Shown in pieces: positions 33,495 through 41,894 of a DNA stretch of 64,000 bases. Source of the DNA: Halomicrobium sp. LC1Hm (lineage in GTDB: Archaea; Halobacteriota; Halobacteria; Halobacteriales; Haloarculaceae). Location of the stretch: contig NZ_CP044129.1 of NCBI RefSeq assembly GCF_009617995.1, positions 2,356,001 through 2,420,000 on the forward strand, given 5' to 3'. The first letter of the stretch is position 1. The number at the start of each line of letters is the position of its first letter. The position numbers and the translations under genes were made by a program. The notes beneath the pieces were generated by a model. It searched no databases. It had not been told where the DNA came from and worked only from the letters and a program-made list of their open reading frames with translations.

Positions 33495-34901
33495 TTACTC
33501 TTCGGAGTCACCGACGGCGGCCGCGGGCGTCGACGAGACGTTGTTCCGGAGGTCCGCCTCGATCGCTTCCAGGGACCGCCCCTTCGTCTCGGGCACGAGG
33601 CGGTAGGTGAAGACGAGCGCGACCAGGCTACAGAGTCCGAACAGCCAGAACGTCGAGGGCTGTCCGACGCTGGCGGTCAGGACGGGGAAGGCCAGCGAGA
33701 CCGCGAGGTTCGCGCCCCAGTTGGCGACGGTGACGAGCCCCATCGCGCTGCCACGGGTCGCCAGCGGGTAGATCTCGGAGATGAGCAGCCAGAAGACCGG
33801 GCCGAGCCCGATCGCGAAGAAGGCGACGAACAGCATCAGGCTGCCCGTCGCGATCCAGCCCAGCGCGCCGCCGAAGCCGGGCAGGTAGAAGACGACACCG
33901 AGGATGCCAAGCGTGACGACCATCCCGCCGACACCCACCAACAGGAGGACGCGTCGGCCGACACGGTCGATCAGCGCGATGGCGACGACCGTCATGACGA
34001 CGTTGATGACGCCGATCCCGACCGTCGCGAGGATCGACGTGACGCTGCCGAACCCGGTCGACTCCAGGATCGTCGGGGCGTAGTAGATGACGGCGTTGAT
34101 CCCGGTGATCTGCTGGAAGACGGCCAGCCCGAGCCCGACGATCAGCGCGGGGCGCATCCACGGCTGGAGCAGGTCCCGCAGGCCGGTGCCAGACTGTTTC
34201 TCGACGGTCGAGCGGATCTCCGCCAGTTCCTCCTCGACGCCCTCCTCGCGGGTGCGTGCGAGGACGGCGCGGGCCTCGTCCGCGCGACCCTTCTCCAGGA
34301 GCCAGCGGGGGCTCTCCGGCATCTTCAGCATGCCGATCGCGAGGACGACCGCCGGCACCATCCCGGCACCGAGCATCCACCGCCACGCCCCCGCGTCCGC
34401 GAAAGCGTAGTTGACGAAGTACGAGACGAGGATGCCGACGGTGACCATCAGCTGGTTCAGCGAGGTCAACGCACCGCGGATCTTCGGCGGCGAGATCTCG
34501 GAGATGTACAGCGGGCCGACGATCGAGGCGAACCCGATCGCGACGCCGTCGATGAGCCGGCCGGCGACGAGGACCGGCACCGACGGGGCGACGGCCATGG
34601 TGAGCGAGCCGACGAAGAACACTCCGGCACCGAGCAAGATGAGCCGGCGACGACCGATCCGGTCCGCGAGCCGCCCGCCGACGGCCGCGCCGAAGGCGGC
34701 CCCCGCCATCGCACCGCTGACGACGATCCCCTCGACGAGCGGGGACATCGTGAACGTGTCTTGGATGTAGAGGAACGCTCCGGAGATGATTCCAGTGTCG
34801 AACCCGAACAGGAGGCCGTTCAGCGCGGCGAGGGCGGCCGAGAGGTAGATGAACCGCCCCCCGTCGCCGTCCAGAACGCGCCGGAGTTGTGCTGTCGACA
34901 T
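33495..34901 (-). CDS. sugar porter family MFS transporter
   Basis: This 468-residue, 12-helix transporter belongs to the sugar porter family. LLFGFDTGIISGAFLYIQ is in helix 1. GRLADRIGRRRLILLGAG is the loop 2-3 signature, PESPRWLLEKGRADEARAVL the central cytoplasmic loop, and QQITGINAVIYYAPTILES the substrate-binding helix 7. VPETKGRSLEAIEADL is the closing motif after helix 12. The ATG at 34901 is chosen, with a TATA box 30-37 bases upstream and a GTGTG/CACAC repeat next to the start. It would import hexose or pentose with H+ or Na+. Its site between the two CoA genes is not explained by a shared pathway. Confidence 0.92.
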   Translation of the reverse strand: MSTAQLRRVLDGDGGRFIYLSAALAALNGLLFGFDTGIISGAFLYIQDTFTMSPLVEGIVVSGAMAGAAFGAAVGGRLADRIGRRRLILLGAGVFFVGSLTMAVAPSVPVLVAGRLIDGVAIGFASIVGPLYISEISPPKIRGALTSLNQLMVTVGILVSYFVNYAFADAGAWRWMLGAGMVPAVVLAIGMLKMPESPRWLLEKGRADEARAVLARTREEGVEEELAEIRSTVEKQSGTGLRDLLQPWMRPALIVGLGLAVFQQITGINAVIYYAPTILESTGFGSVTSILATVGIGVINVVMTVVAIALIDRVGRRVLLLVGVGGMVVTLGILGVVFYLPGFGGALGWIATGSLMLFVAFFAIGLGPVFWLLISEIYPLATRGSAMGLVTVANWGANLAVSLAFPVLTASVGQPSTFWLFGLCSLVALVFTYRLVPETKGRSLEAIEADLRNNVSSTPAAAVGDSEE

Positions 34902-34902
34902 G

Positions 34903-34938
34903 TGTGAATTCCACACGAGCGTTTACAACATCTATAAA
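34903..34938 (-). promoter_or_regulatory. promoter and possible operator of the sugar transporter
   Basis: TTTATAGA on the minus strand (34931-34938) lies 30-37 bases before the ATG, giving an almost leaderless transcript. GTGTG and CACAC arms, five bases apart, occupy 34903-34917 directly before the start codon and would suit a repressor that responds to the sugar. The rest of 34,920-35,060 is unusually AT-rich. Confidence 0.5.
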
Positions 34939-35091
34939 GAAGGCTTGCGATTTATCATCAAGATACGATCATGAAATAGTAGAGAAGACAGTGTAGTACT
35001 TCAGTAAGGCGATTGCTGGCTAAAAAGAGAAGGTAAGAAATGTGTAACGATAGAGCGATGGACTTTCGACGGTCGGCGGTCACCTGTCTCC

Positions 35092-35835
35092 ATGAACGAG
35101 ATCGACGTTCCCGAGTCCCACCCGCGATACGAGTCGCTGCTGACCCGCCACCGGATCGAGGACGGCGTCGAGAAGGGCATCACCTCTAAACAGGGCCTCA
35201 TCGCACAGGGTCGTGGCGAGGCGTTCGACTATCTGCTCGGCGAACGGACGACCGACACCGCCGCCGCCGCCGAGCGCGCCGCCGCGGCCCACCTCCTGCA
35301 GGCCGACCACGCCGTGCTCTCGATCAACGGCAACGTCGCCGCGCTGGTGCCAGGCGAGATGGTCACGCTGGCCGAAGCGACCGGTGCCGACCTGGAGGTG
35401 AACCTCTTCAACCGGACCGAGACACGGATGGAACGGATCGCCGACCACCTCCGCGAACACGGGGCCGCGGACGTGCTCGGACTCGCCGCCGACGGCCGGA
35501 TCCCCGGCCTCGACCACGAGCGCGCGAAGGTCGACGCCGACGGCATCGGCGACGCCGACGTGGTGCTGGTCCCGCTGGAGGACGGCGACCGCGCCGAGGC
35601 GCTGGCCGACATGGGGAAAACGGAGCTCGTCGTCGACCTCAATCCCCTGTCTCGGTCGGCACAGACCGCCGCCGTGCCGATCGTCGACAACATCATCCGG
35701 GCCGTCCCGGCGATGACCGACCACGCCCGAGAACTGGCCGGCGACGAGGCGGCCCAGCGCGAGGCGATCGAATCCTTCGACGCCGACGAGGCGCTGTCCG
35801 CGGCCGAGCGGGCGATCCGCGAGGGCGAACTCTGA
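35092..35835 (+). CDS. 4-phosphopantoate--beta-alanine ligase (phosphopantothenate synthetase)
   Basis: This 247-residue archaeal PPS (DUF137) joins 4-phosphopantoate to beta-alanine using ATP and replaces the bacterial pantothenate synthetase/kinase pair. The recognisable blocks are SHPRYESLLTRHRIEDGVEK at the start, GLIAQGRGEAFDYLLGERTT, AVLSINGNVAALVPGEMVTL, VNLFNRTETRMERIADHLRE and VVDLNPLSRSAQTAAVPIVD. The pantoate kinase gene is 1.6 kb upstream with the opposite-strand sugar transporter between them. The two genes are commonly close in archaea, so the transporter may be an insertion. Confidence 0.94.
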   Translation: MNEIDVPESHPRYESLLTRHRIEDGVEKGITSKQGLIAQGRGEAFDYLLGERTTDTAAAAERAAAAHLLQADHAVLSINGNVAALVPGEMVTLAEATGADLEVNLFNRTETRMERIADHLREHGAADVLGLAADGRIPGLDHERAKVDADGIGDADVVLVPLEDGDRAEALADMGKTELVVDLNPLSRSAQTAAVPIVDNIIRAVPAMTDHARELAGDEAAQREAIESFDADEALSAAERAIREGEL

Positions 35836-35898
35836 TCGGTGTCCTGTCGCGCAGTCGACCGGAAGGCGTTTTTGCGACCGCTCGCCAGACAGTGATAT

Positions 35899-38517
35899 GT
35901 GTCGGGTCAAACGGGTGAACGAGGCGTGACGATACCGGATCACATCGAGATCGACCAGCCGCTTCTCGACGGCCGGTCCGTCGCGGCGGGGTTCCGGTCG
36001 AACGATCAGACGTGGTGTGACGGCCACGACCAGCTCCAGGGCCTGCTCAGGGTGTTGTACCCGGCCTATCGCGTCGAGTACACCTACGCCGTCGAGGGGC
36101 GGTTCCCATGGTCGAGCCCGGATCACGAACGCGAGCACGCGCTACTGGACGGCCTCTGGGAAGACAACGACGCGGGACTGGCGATGCACCGCCACGCCGC
36201 GACCGAGACGACGACGATCGATCCGCGAGCGCGCTACGGCGACGCGTCGGTGCCGACGGTCGCGCTCGGTTTCCACGGCGACGAAGCGCGAGCGGCGTCC
36301 GTGTTACCGACCCAGCTCGAACACGAGCGCGAACGGATCGACCGCCAGATCGAGCGGTGGCACGAACAGGCCGACACGGAGGAATCCGCGGGCAACCACA
36401 CGAAGGCCCGGCGCTTCCGCGAGCAGGCCGACGCCTACGAGGGCGGCGATCCGCTGGACGACCTCCGTGAGATCTACGGCCTGCCAGACGCCGTCGACGC
36501 GGGCTCGTTCGAGGGCGTCGAGTCGATCGATCGGGTGTCTCTCCCCTTCTGGATCGCCGAGTTCGGTGCCCAGGACCAGTCCGAACTGTGCTACGTCGCC
36601 GTCCGCCCCACCGACGAGGGCTGGGCGCGAGACACCATCACCTCCGTGGGCTGGCTCGAACAGTTCGTGGCGAGCCACCAGTCGGTGCTCGAATCGGACG
36701 GCCACTGGCTGGGTGCCGAGGACGTGGCCGTCGAGGGCACGCAAGACCGGATCGACCGTCGCCGCGAGGAAGCGGACGCTCGGCCGGCCCGCGGGCAGGA
36801 CGACGAGGTCGTCGACCCGCCGGAGACGGAACTGCTCGACGCCCAGCGACTCGTCGATCCCAGTCCCGACCGGAGCTTCTCGGACGTGGGCGGGATGACG
36901 GCGCTGAAAGAGACGCTGGAGGGGAAGGTGCTGAAGCCCCTCGAACACCCCGACCGCTACCGGGAGTACGGGCTCAGCACCGTCGACGGCGTCCTGTTGC
37001 ACGGGCCACCGGGCTGTGGGAAGACCTACATCACGGGCGCGCTGGCGGGCGAACTCGGCCAGTCGTTCGTCCGCGTCTCGCCGGCCGATCTCTCCAGTAA
37101 GTACATGGGCGAACCCGCACAGAAGGTCCAGGAGCTGTTTGCCATCGCCAGGGCGAACCAGCCCTGCCTGGTCTTTCTCGACGAACTGGACGCGGTCACG
37201 GTCGCGCGGGACAACGACGACTCGAACCAGAGCGAGCAGGGGATGGTCAACCAGCTCCTGACGGAACTGGAAGGCGTCCGCGACGAGGACGTGGTCGTCG
37301 TCGGCGCGACCAACCACGTCGAGGACATCGACAGCGCGATCCGCCGCTCGGGCCGCTTCGACGAGCGCGTCGAGGTGCCGCCGCCCGACGCCGACGCCCG
37401 CCGCGAGATGCTCCGTGTCCACCTCGCCGGGCGGCCCACGAGCGACGACCTGGATCTGTCCGCGACCGTCTCCGCGACGGCGGGCTACGCCGCCAGCGAC
37501 CTCGAACGCGTCGTCGACGAGGCGGCCCGCGCGGCGCTGGCAGACGACAGTCCGGTCGACACCGACCACCTCCGGGCGGCCGCCGAGCGGACCGAGACGA
37601 GCATCGACGAGTGGATCGGCCGCTACGAGTTCGTCGCCGAGGAGACCGACGGGACGGGGACGGTCGTCCAGCCGTCCAGTGTCGACCACCTCCAGGCCGA
37701 CGCGATCGTCAGCGGCGACGTGAGCCGGACGTTCGAGGACGTGGGCGGGATGGACGGCCTCCAGACGACGCTCGAAGAGAAGGTACTGGAGCCACTGCGC
37801 CAGCCCGAGCGGTTCGAACAGTACGGTCTCGAACCGACCAGCGGCGTCCTCCTCTACGGCCCGCCCGGCTGTGGGAAGACCTACATCACCGAAGCACTGG
37901 CAGGCGAACTCGATCACTTCTTCGTCGAGATCTCGCCGGCAGAGCTCGTCAGCAAGTGGATGGGTGAACCCGCCCAGCGTGTCGCGGACCTGTTCGAGAT
38001 CGCGCGGGCGAACCAGCCCTGTCTGGTCTTTCTCGACGAGATCGACGCGGTCGCGGGGAGTCGCGGCTCCAGCACGAACCAGAGCGGCCAACAGCTGGTC
38101 AATCAGCTGTTGACCGAGCTGGAGGCCATCTCCGACGAGAACGTGATCGTCGTCGGCGCGACCAACCTGATCGAGGACGTCGACGGTGCGATCCGGCGCT
38201 CGGGCCGCTTCGACGAACGGGTCGAGGTGCCGCCGCCCGACGCCGAGGCCCGCCGCGAGATACTGCGAGTCCACCTCGCAGATCGCCCCGTCGCCGACGG
38301 CGTCGACTGGGATCGGCTGGCGACTGCCACGGACGGGTACGCCGCCAGCGACCTCGAACTCGTCGCCGACGAGGCCGCCCACCGCGCGCTGCGGGCCGGC
38401 GACAGCGTCGACACGACGCACCTGCTGGACGCCGTCGAACGCACCGAGTCGAGCCTGCGCCAGTGGGACGACGGCCAGCGCTACCAGCAGAGCGAGGAAA
38501 CGTCGGACCTCCGGTAG
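35899..38517 (+). CDS. tandem AAA+ ATPase with a distinct N-terminal domain
   Basis: This 872-residue protein (GTG start) has two CDC48-like AAA modules. D1 has Walker A GPPGCGKT near residue 369, pore loop KYMGEPAQK, Walker B CLVFLDELDAV and RRSGRFDERVEVPPPD with the Arg finger. D2 has GPPGCGKT near residue 654, pore loop KWMGEPAQR, CLVFLDEIDAV and the same Arg-finger block. D1 has DELD where D2 has the standard DEID. The first 320 residues are not the Cdc48 double-psi N domain. They contain a Trp/Cys-rich start (NDQTWCDGHDQLQGLLRVLY), a coiled coil (RERIDRQIERWHEQADTEES) and a beta-rich part (SLPFWIAEFGAQDQSELCYV). This N domain probably selects substrates. It is monocistronic. Confidence 0.85.
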   Translation: MSGQTGERGVTIPDHIEIDQPLLDGRSVAAGFRSNDQTWCDGHDQLQGLLRVLYPAYRVEYTYAVEGRFPWSSPDHEREHALLDGLWEDNDAGLAMHRHAATETTTIDPRARYGDASVPTVALGFHGDEARAASVLPTQLEHERERIDRQIERWHEQADTEESAGNHTKARRFREQADAYEGGDPLDDLREIYGLPDAVDAGSFEGVESIDRVSLPFWIAEFGAQDQSELCYVAVRPTDEGWARDTITSVGWLEQFVASHQSVLESDGHWLGAEDVAVEGTQDRIDRRREEADARPARGQDDEVVDPPETELLDAQRLVDPSPDRSFSDVGGMTALKETLEGKVLKPLEHPDRYREYGLSTVDGVLLHGPPGCGKTYITGALAGELGQSFVRVSPADLSSKYMGEPAQKVQELFAIARANQPCLVFLDELDAVTVARDNDDSNQSEQGMVNQLLTELEGVRDEDVVVVGATNHVEDIDSAIRRSGRFDERVEVPPPDADARREMLRVHLAGRPTSDDLDLSATVSATAGYAASDLERVVDEAARAALADDSPVDTDHLRAAAERTETSIDEWIGRYEFVAEETDGTGTVVQPSSVDHLQADAIVSGDVSRTFEDVGGMDGLQTTLEEKVLEPLRQPERFEQYGLEPTSGVLLYGPPGCGKTYITEALAGELDHFFVEISPAELVSKWMGEPAQRVADLFEIARANQPCLVFLDEIDAVAGSRGSSTNQSGQQLVNQLLTELEAISDENVIVVGATNLIEDVDGAIRRSGRFDERVEVPPPDAEARREILRVHLADRPVADGVDWDRLATATDGYAASDLELVADEAAHRALRAGDSVDTTHLLDAVERTESSLRQWDDGQRYQQSEETSDLR

Positions 38518-38693
38518 TTCGGCTAGTGCGACGTTGTTCTGCCCACACCGTCTAGTCGGTGGGTTCCAGTAGACGCCTCCGTTCGCAAACACGAGAGCTC
38601 GCTGTGTGAGCGGGCCGGCGACGACGTGGTCCGTGCCTCCGATCCCGGCGAGCCACGCGTCCTGACAGCCGACGGTTTCGACCCAGACCGGAA

Positions 38694-38726
38694 CCACTAT
38701 TGCAACGTAGTGGTACCACTAGGTTG
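38694..38726. promoter_or_regulatory. candidate ThiR operator at thi4
   Basis: A near-perfect 24-base palindrome (38703-38726; arms around a perfect AGTGGTACCACT core, one mismatched pair) ends one base before the thi4 ATG. Another CCACTA half-site at 38694-38699 pairs with TAGTGG at 38708-38713, giving three half-sites in all. The TATA-like CTATTGCAA lies inside the block. A protein bound here would block a leaderless thi4 transcript. ThiR is encoded in this window at 52652-53548. Confidence 0.6.
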
Positions 38727-38727
38727 T

Positions 38728-39651
38728 ATGAGCGAATTCGAGCAGTTCAGCGACGTCGGTGAGGCGGAAGTCACACGCGCGATCGGTCAGGAGTGGACCG
38801 AGGAATTCATGGACTTCTCGGACTCCGACGTGATCATCGTCGGCGGCGGCCCCTCCGGGCTGACCGCGGCCAAGGAACTGGCCGAGCGCGGCGTCCAGGT
38901 CATGGTCGTCGAGAAGAACAACTACCTCGGCGGGGGGTTCTGGCTCGGCGGCTTCCTGATGAACAAGGTCACCGTTCGAGATCCGGCCCAGAACGTTCTG
39001 GACGAACTCGAAGTCGACTACAAGCAGTCCCAGGACAGCGACGGGCTCTACGTCGCCAACGGTCCCGAGGCCTGTTCCGGCCTGATCAAGGCGGCCTGTG
39101 ACGCCGGTGCGAAGATGCAGAACATGACGGAGTTCACGGACATCGTCATCCGCGAGGACCACCGCGTCGGCGGCATCGTCATGAACTGGACGCCCGTCCA
39201 CGCACTGCCCCGCGAGATCACCTGCGTCGATCCGATCGCCGTCGAGGCCGATCTGGTCATCGACGCCACGGGCCACGAGGCCATGGCCGTCAAGAAACTC
39301 GACGAGCGGGGCGTCCTCAACGCGCCCGGTCTCGAAGAGGAAGCCAGCGGCATGGACTCGACCGGCGACGACACCTACGGCGCGCCGGGCCACGACTCGC
39401 CCGGCCACGACTCGATGTGGGTCGGCAAGAGCGAGGACGCCGTCGTCGAGCACACCGGCCTCGCCCACGACGGCCTCATCGTCACCGGGATGGCGACGGC
39501 GACGACCTACGGCCTCCCGCGCATGGGGCCGACCTTCGGCGCGATGTTGCTCTCGGGCAAACGCGCCGCACAGGCCGCGCTGGACGAACTCGAAGTCGAC
39601 GCCGAACCGGTCGACGTGACGGCGACGAACGCGACCCCCGCGGACGATTAG
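38728..39651 (+). CDS. thi4: thiamine thiazole synthase Thi4
   Basis: This 307-residue enzyme of the Thi4 family builds the thiazole half of thiamine from NAD and glycine. It starts [20 protein letters not shown]. The dinucleotide-binding [20 protein letters not shown] (about residues 35-54) is followed by [19 protein letters not shown] Cys at residue 166 (PREITCVDP) stands at the position of the active-site Cys of yeast Thi4, and the equivalent Cys is known to be essential in Haloferax. The sulfur may thus come from the protein itself, as in suicide-type Thi4, rather than from free sulfide. The C-terminus has [20 protein letters not shown]. The ATG abuts a palindromic operator. Confidence 0.95.
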   Translation: MSEFEQFSDVGEAEVTRAIGQEWTEEFMDFSDSDVIIVGGGPSGLTAAKELAERGVQVMVVEKNNYLGGGFWLGGFLMNKVTVRDPAQNVLDELEVDYKQSQDSDGLYVANGPEACSGLIKAACDAGAKMQNMTEFTDIVIREDHRVGGIVMNWTPVHALPREITCVDPIAVEADLVIDATGHEAMAVKKLDERGVLNAPGLEEEASGMDSTGDDTYGAPGHDSPGHDSMWVGKSEDAVVEHTGLAHDGLIVTGMATATTYGLPRMGPTFGAMLLSGKRAAQAALDELEVDAEPVDVTATNATPADD

Positions 39652-39838
39652 CGAGGGGTCTGGCGACCGAAGGGAGCCAGAGCCCTCGTTACGCGACCGC
39701 GGAGCGAAGCGATGCGGGAGCGGGGAGAGCCTGAGCGAAGGGTCTCCGACGCGACCGCGGAACCCGGAGAACTGCGGACAGCCGACTTTCACAGAAGTAC
39801 CGCGTACGTGCGCCCAGAGAGCAGGACGGAGCGGGTCG

Positions 39839-40306
39839 TTAGAGCTCGAACTCGCTGTCGTCGTCTTCTTCGGGAGCTTCCTCGAAGGCGTCCGGTGGCT
39901 GGCCCGCCTCGTCGACGACCTCGTCGGAGACGATCAGCGGGCAGTCCACGCGCAGCGCGATCGCGATCCCGTCGGAGGGGCGGGCGTCGAACACCATCTC
40001 TTTGCGTCGGTCGTCGAGGTACTGCTCGGTGTCGATCTTGGCGTAGAACGTGCCGTCGGCCAGATCGTCGATCCGGACGCGGTCGATCGCCGCACCGAAC
40101 TCCGCGACCATCTCGACCATGAGGTCGTGGGTCAACGGCCGCTCGAACGGTTCGCCTTCGAGCGCCAGCTGCATCGACTGGGCCTGATCGGAGCTGACGA
40201 AGATGGGGACGACCTCGTCACGGGCGCGCAGGAGAACGACCGGCGCACCGGGACCTTCCTCACCGACGCCGATGCCGACGCCTTCCACCGTGGCCTCGTG
40301 TTCCAT
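39839..40306 (-). CDS. BFN (bifunctional nuclease, DUF151) domain protein
   Basis: This 155-residue single-domain protein starts MEHEATVEGVGIGVGEEGPG at the ATG at 40306. The DUF151 signature is clear: APVVLLRARDEVVPIFVSSD, QAQSMQLALEGEPFERPLTH, DLMVEMVAEF and FYAKIDTEQYLDDRRKEMVF followed by DARPSDGIAIALRVDCPLIV. The last 25 residues are an acidic disordered tail (EEAPEEDDDSEFEL). Plant BFN proteins have DNase and RNase activity, while the archaeal role is untested. It is monocistronic. The 187 bases beyond its stop codon contain short GC hairpins but no gene. Confidence 0.85.
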   Translation of the reverse strand: MEHEATVEGVGIGVGEEGPGAPVVLLRARDEVVPIFVSSDQAQSMQLALEGEPFERPLTHDLMVEMVAEFGAAIDRVRIDDLADGTFYAKIDTEQYLDDRRKEMVFDARPSDGIAIALRVDCPLIVSDEVVDEAGQPPDAFEEAPEEDDDSEFEL

Positions 40307-40395
40307 GGCCGACGGTTCGGTGCGAAGGTATGAAAAGCTGTGCAGTGGGGCCACACCAGCGAGTCGTTTAGGGGCGTGGCGACGAAAGCCGAGTC

Positions 40396-40689
40396 GTGAC
40401 CGACGAGTACCGAGTCGCGATCAAGCCCTCGGCCTGGCAGCGCTCGCGGACGGTCGGCGAGTGGGTGAATCGCGAAGGCGCTCGGCGCGGTTTCGCGTCG
40501 AAGGCGCTGGCCCGGGAGTGGGCCAGGGCGTGCTCGGGCCACGGCGTCCACCTGTGGGTGCAGGACGCGCCGGACCGCGAGGGCCGGCCGATCGACGGCT
40601 ACCTCGTCGGCGGCGCGCGCGGGACCGACCGCGCTGCCGACGGAACGAGACAGCAGTCACTCGCCGAGCGGACCGACAATCCCGGTTAA
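40396..40689 (+). CDS. small conserved haloarchaeal protein, unknown
   Basis: This 97-residue basic protein (GTG start) has a compact core: YRVAIKPSAWQRSRTVGEWV, then REGARRGFASKALAREWARA and GHGVHLWVQDAPDREGRPID. The beta-alpha-beta-beta pattern with conserved Trp residues looks like a DUF2188-type nucleic-acid-binding fold, but I cannot assign it with certainty. It lies divergent from the BFN gene, with an intergenic space of 89 bases shared for promoters. Confidence 0.6.
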   Translation: MTDEYRVAIKPSAWQRSRTVGEWVNREGARRGFASKALAREWARACSGHGVHLWVQDAPDREGRPIDGYLVGGARGTDRAADGTRQQSLAERTDNPG

Positions 40690-40807
40690 TGCGAGTTGAT
40701 CCGGAGCGTGAAACCGGTTGAAGCGGCTTAATTCGACAGAATTCGACAGTGGCGCGTCCCCCCTTCAAGTCCCATCGGTGGGGTAGGTGAGCGTGGAGAC
40801 AACGACG

Positions 40808-41302
40808 ATGCAACTCAAGACAATCGCCACGCTGGTGCTGGCCGTCGCCCTCGTCACGGGCTCGGCGGCGGCACTGCCCGGCAACGCACCTGCACAGGCC
40901 GACGACCACGCGAACGATGCCGACGCCGCGGACGCGAACGCCGACCGCGACACGGGCTCCGCCGAGAGCGAGGACGCCGACGGCGCGGCGAACGAATCTG
41001 CCGACGCCGACCGCGGCCCGCCCGCCGACGCGCCCGGTGACGAACGACGCGGCCCGCCCGCGGATATGCCCGCACAGGTCCCCGACTTCGTCGGTGAGAT
41101 CCACTCGCTGATCGGCCAGCACAGTGATGGGACGCTGGAGGGGTCGCTGGGCGAGCAAATCAGCGACGTGACGCCGGACGACGAGAGCGACGACGCAGAC
41201 AGCGACAACGAGTCTGCAACTGAAGACACGGACAGCGACGACGAGTCTGAGACGGCCACCGACGACGCAGACAGCGACGAGCAGGCCGACACGGGCGCGT
41301 AA
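40808..41302 (+). CDS. exported low-complexity acidic protein
   Basis: This 164-residue protein is read from the ATG at 40808 (MQLKTIATLVLAVALVTGSA), a classic Sec signal peptide with a probable cleavage near residue 23. A GTG 21 bases upstream would only extend it with polar residues. The mature part is almost wholly D, E, A, S, N and T, with one ordered stretch, GPPADMPAQVPDFVGEIHSL followed by IGQHSDGTLEGSLGEQISDV (about residues 93-122). It is likely secreted and disordered, perhaps a surface or cell-wall-associated acidic protein. Function unknown. Confidence 0.65.
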   Translation: MQLKTIATLVLAVALVTGSAAALPGNAPAQADDHANDADAADANADRDTGSAESEDADGAANESADADRGPPADAPGDERRGPPADMPAQVPDFVGEIHSLIGQHSDGTLEGSLGEQISDVTPDDESDDADSDNESATEDTDSDDESETATDDADSDEQADTGA

Positions 41303-41368
41303 GCCGACCGTCCCCGCTGACGCCGACCGAGCGCGACGTTTTTTACCACAGCGACCCTCGATCTGGAT

Positions 41369-41626
41369 ATGGCAGAGTCCTCCGACCGCATCGACACGAG
41401 CGACCTGCGTGACGGCCTCGAACTGAACCGCTGGCAGGCGATCAAGGCCGTCACTCCGTTCCTGTTGCTCGGACTGGCGGATCTCGTCCTGTTGCTCCAG
41501 TGGGGGCTCGACCCCCTCTGGGGGTTCATGATCCTGCCGCCGATCCTCTTCATCAGCGTGCTGGCCTGGATCGCGTTCCGGACCGGCTTCACCAAGGAAC
41601 GGACACAGACGGCGGCAAAAGAGTAG
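41369..41626 (+). CDS. small two-helix membrane protein
   Basis: This 85-residue protein starts MAESSDRIDTSDLRDGLELN. Two membrane helices (VTPFLLLGLADLVLLLQWGL and MILPPILFISVLAWIAF) are separated by a short DPLWGF turn, and the tail is basic (RTGFTKERTQTAAKE). A TTTTTTACC stretch lies about 25 bases before the ATG and may be the promoter. I do not recognise the family. Confidence 0.6.
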   Translation: MAESSDRIDTSDLRDGLELNRWQAIKAVTPFLLLGLADLVLLLQWGLDPLWGFMILPPILFISVLAWIAFRTGFTKERTQTAAKE

Positions 41627-41630
41627 CCCG

Positions 41631-41894
41631 CTACGACGAGAACAGGTCGTCGACGGCGGCCTGTGCCGCAAGCGCCGCGTCGTCTGCGACCTGCGCTTCG
41701 TCGTGGCGTCCGTCGGGGGCGTTCACGTAGACGTCGACGTCGAGGACGCCGTCCTCGAACGAGACGGTCACGTCGAGATCCTCGACGGTGCCGGTGTCGT
41801 AACGCGAGAAGACGACATCTTCGGCAGCCGTCGCGGCGGTTTCGACGACCGTCTCGTCGGTGGGGTCGTCACTGTGCGACTGATCGGTCGACAT
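41631..41894 (-). CDS. DUF3194 protein
   Basis: This 87-residue acidic protein belongs to a small archaeal family that regularly follows prefoldin beta. After a polar start (MSTDQSHSDDPTDETVVETA) comes the core: AAEDVVFSRYDTGTVEDLDV, TVSFEDGVLDVDVYVNAPDG and DDAALAAQAAVDDLF. Its ATG follows the prefoldin stop without a gap, so it is co-translated. Function unknown, but the constant linkage suggests a role with prefoldin or protein folding (inference). Confidence 0.85.
   Translation of the reverse strand: MSTDQSHSDDPTDETVVETAATAAEDVVFSRYDTGTVEDLDVTVSFEDGVLDVDVYVNAPDGRHDEAQVADDAALAAQAAVDDLFSS

Noticed and set aside
38518-38693. Thiamine pyrophosphate riboswitch upstream of thi4
   Set aside because: No CTGAGA thi-box core is present. 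The gene appears leaderless, with a DNA palindrome at the start codon, so control at the DNA level is more likely.
36304-38697. Very long open frame (797 codons) antisense to the tandem AAA ATPase gene
   Set aside because: It is a shadow of the high-GC coding strand. The product is low in complexity (Val/Arg/Asp-rich) and has no domains, while the sense strand has complete AAA motifs.
39652-39838. Possible non-coding RNA between thi4 and the BFN gene
   Set aside because: Short GC hairpins and GAGCGAAGCGA-type runs occur, but such sequence is frequent between haloarchaeal genes and I see no conserved fold or promoter.
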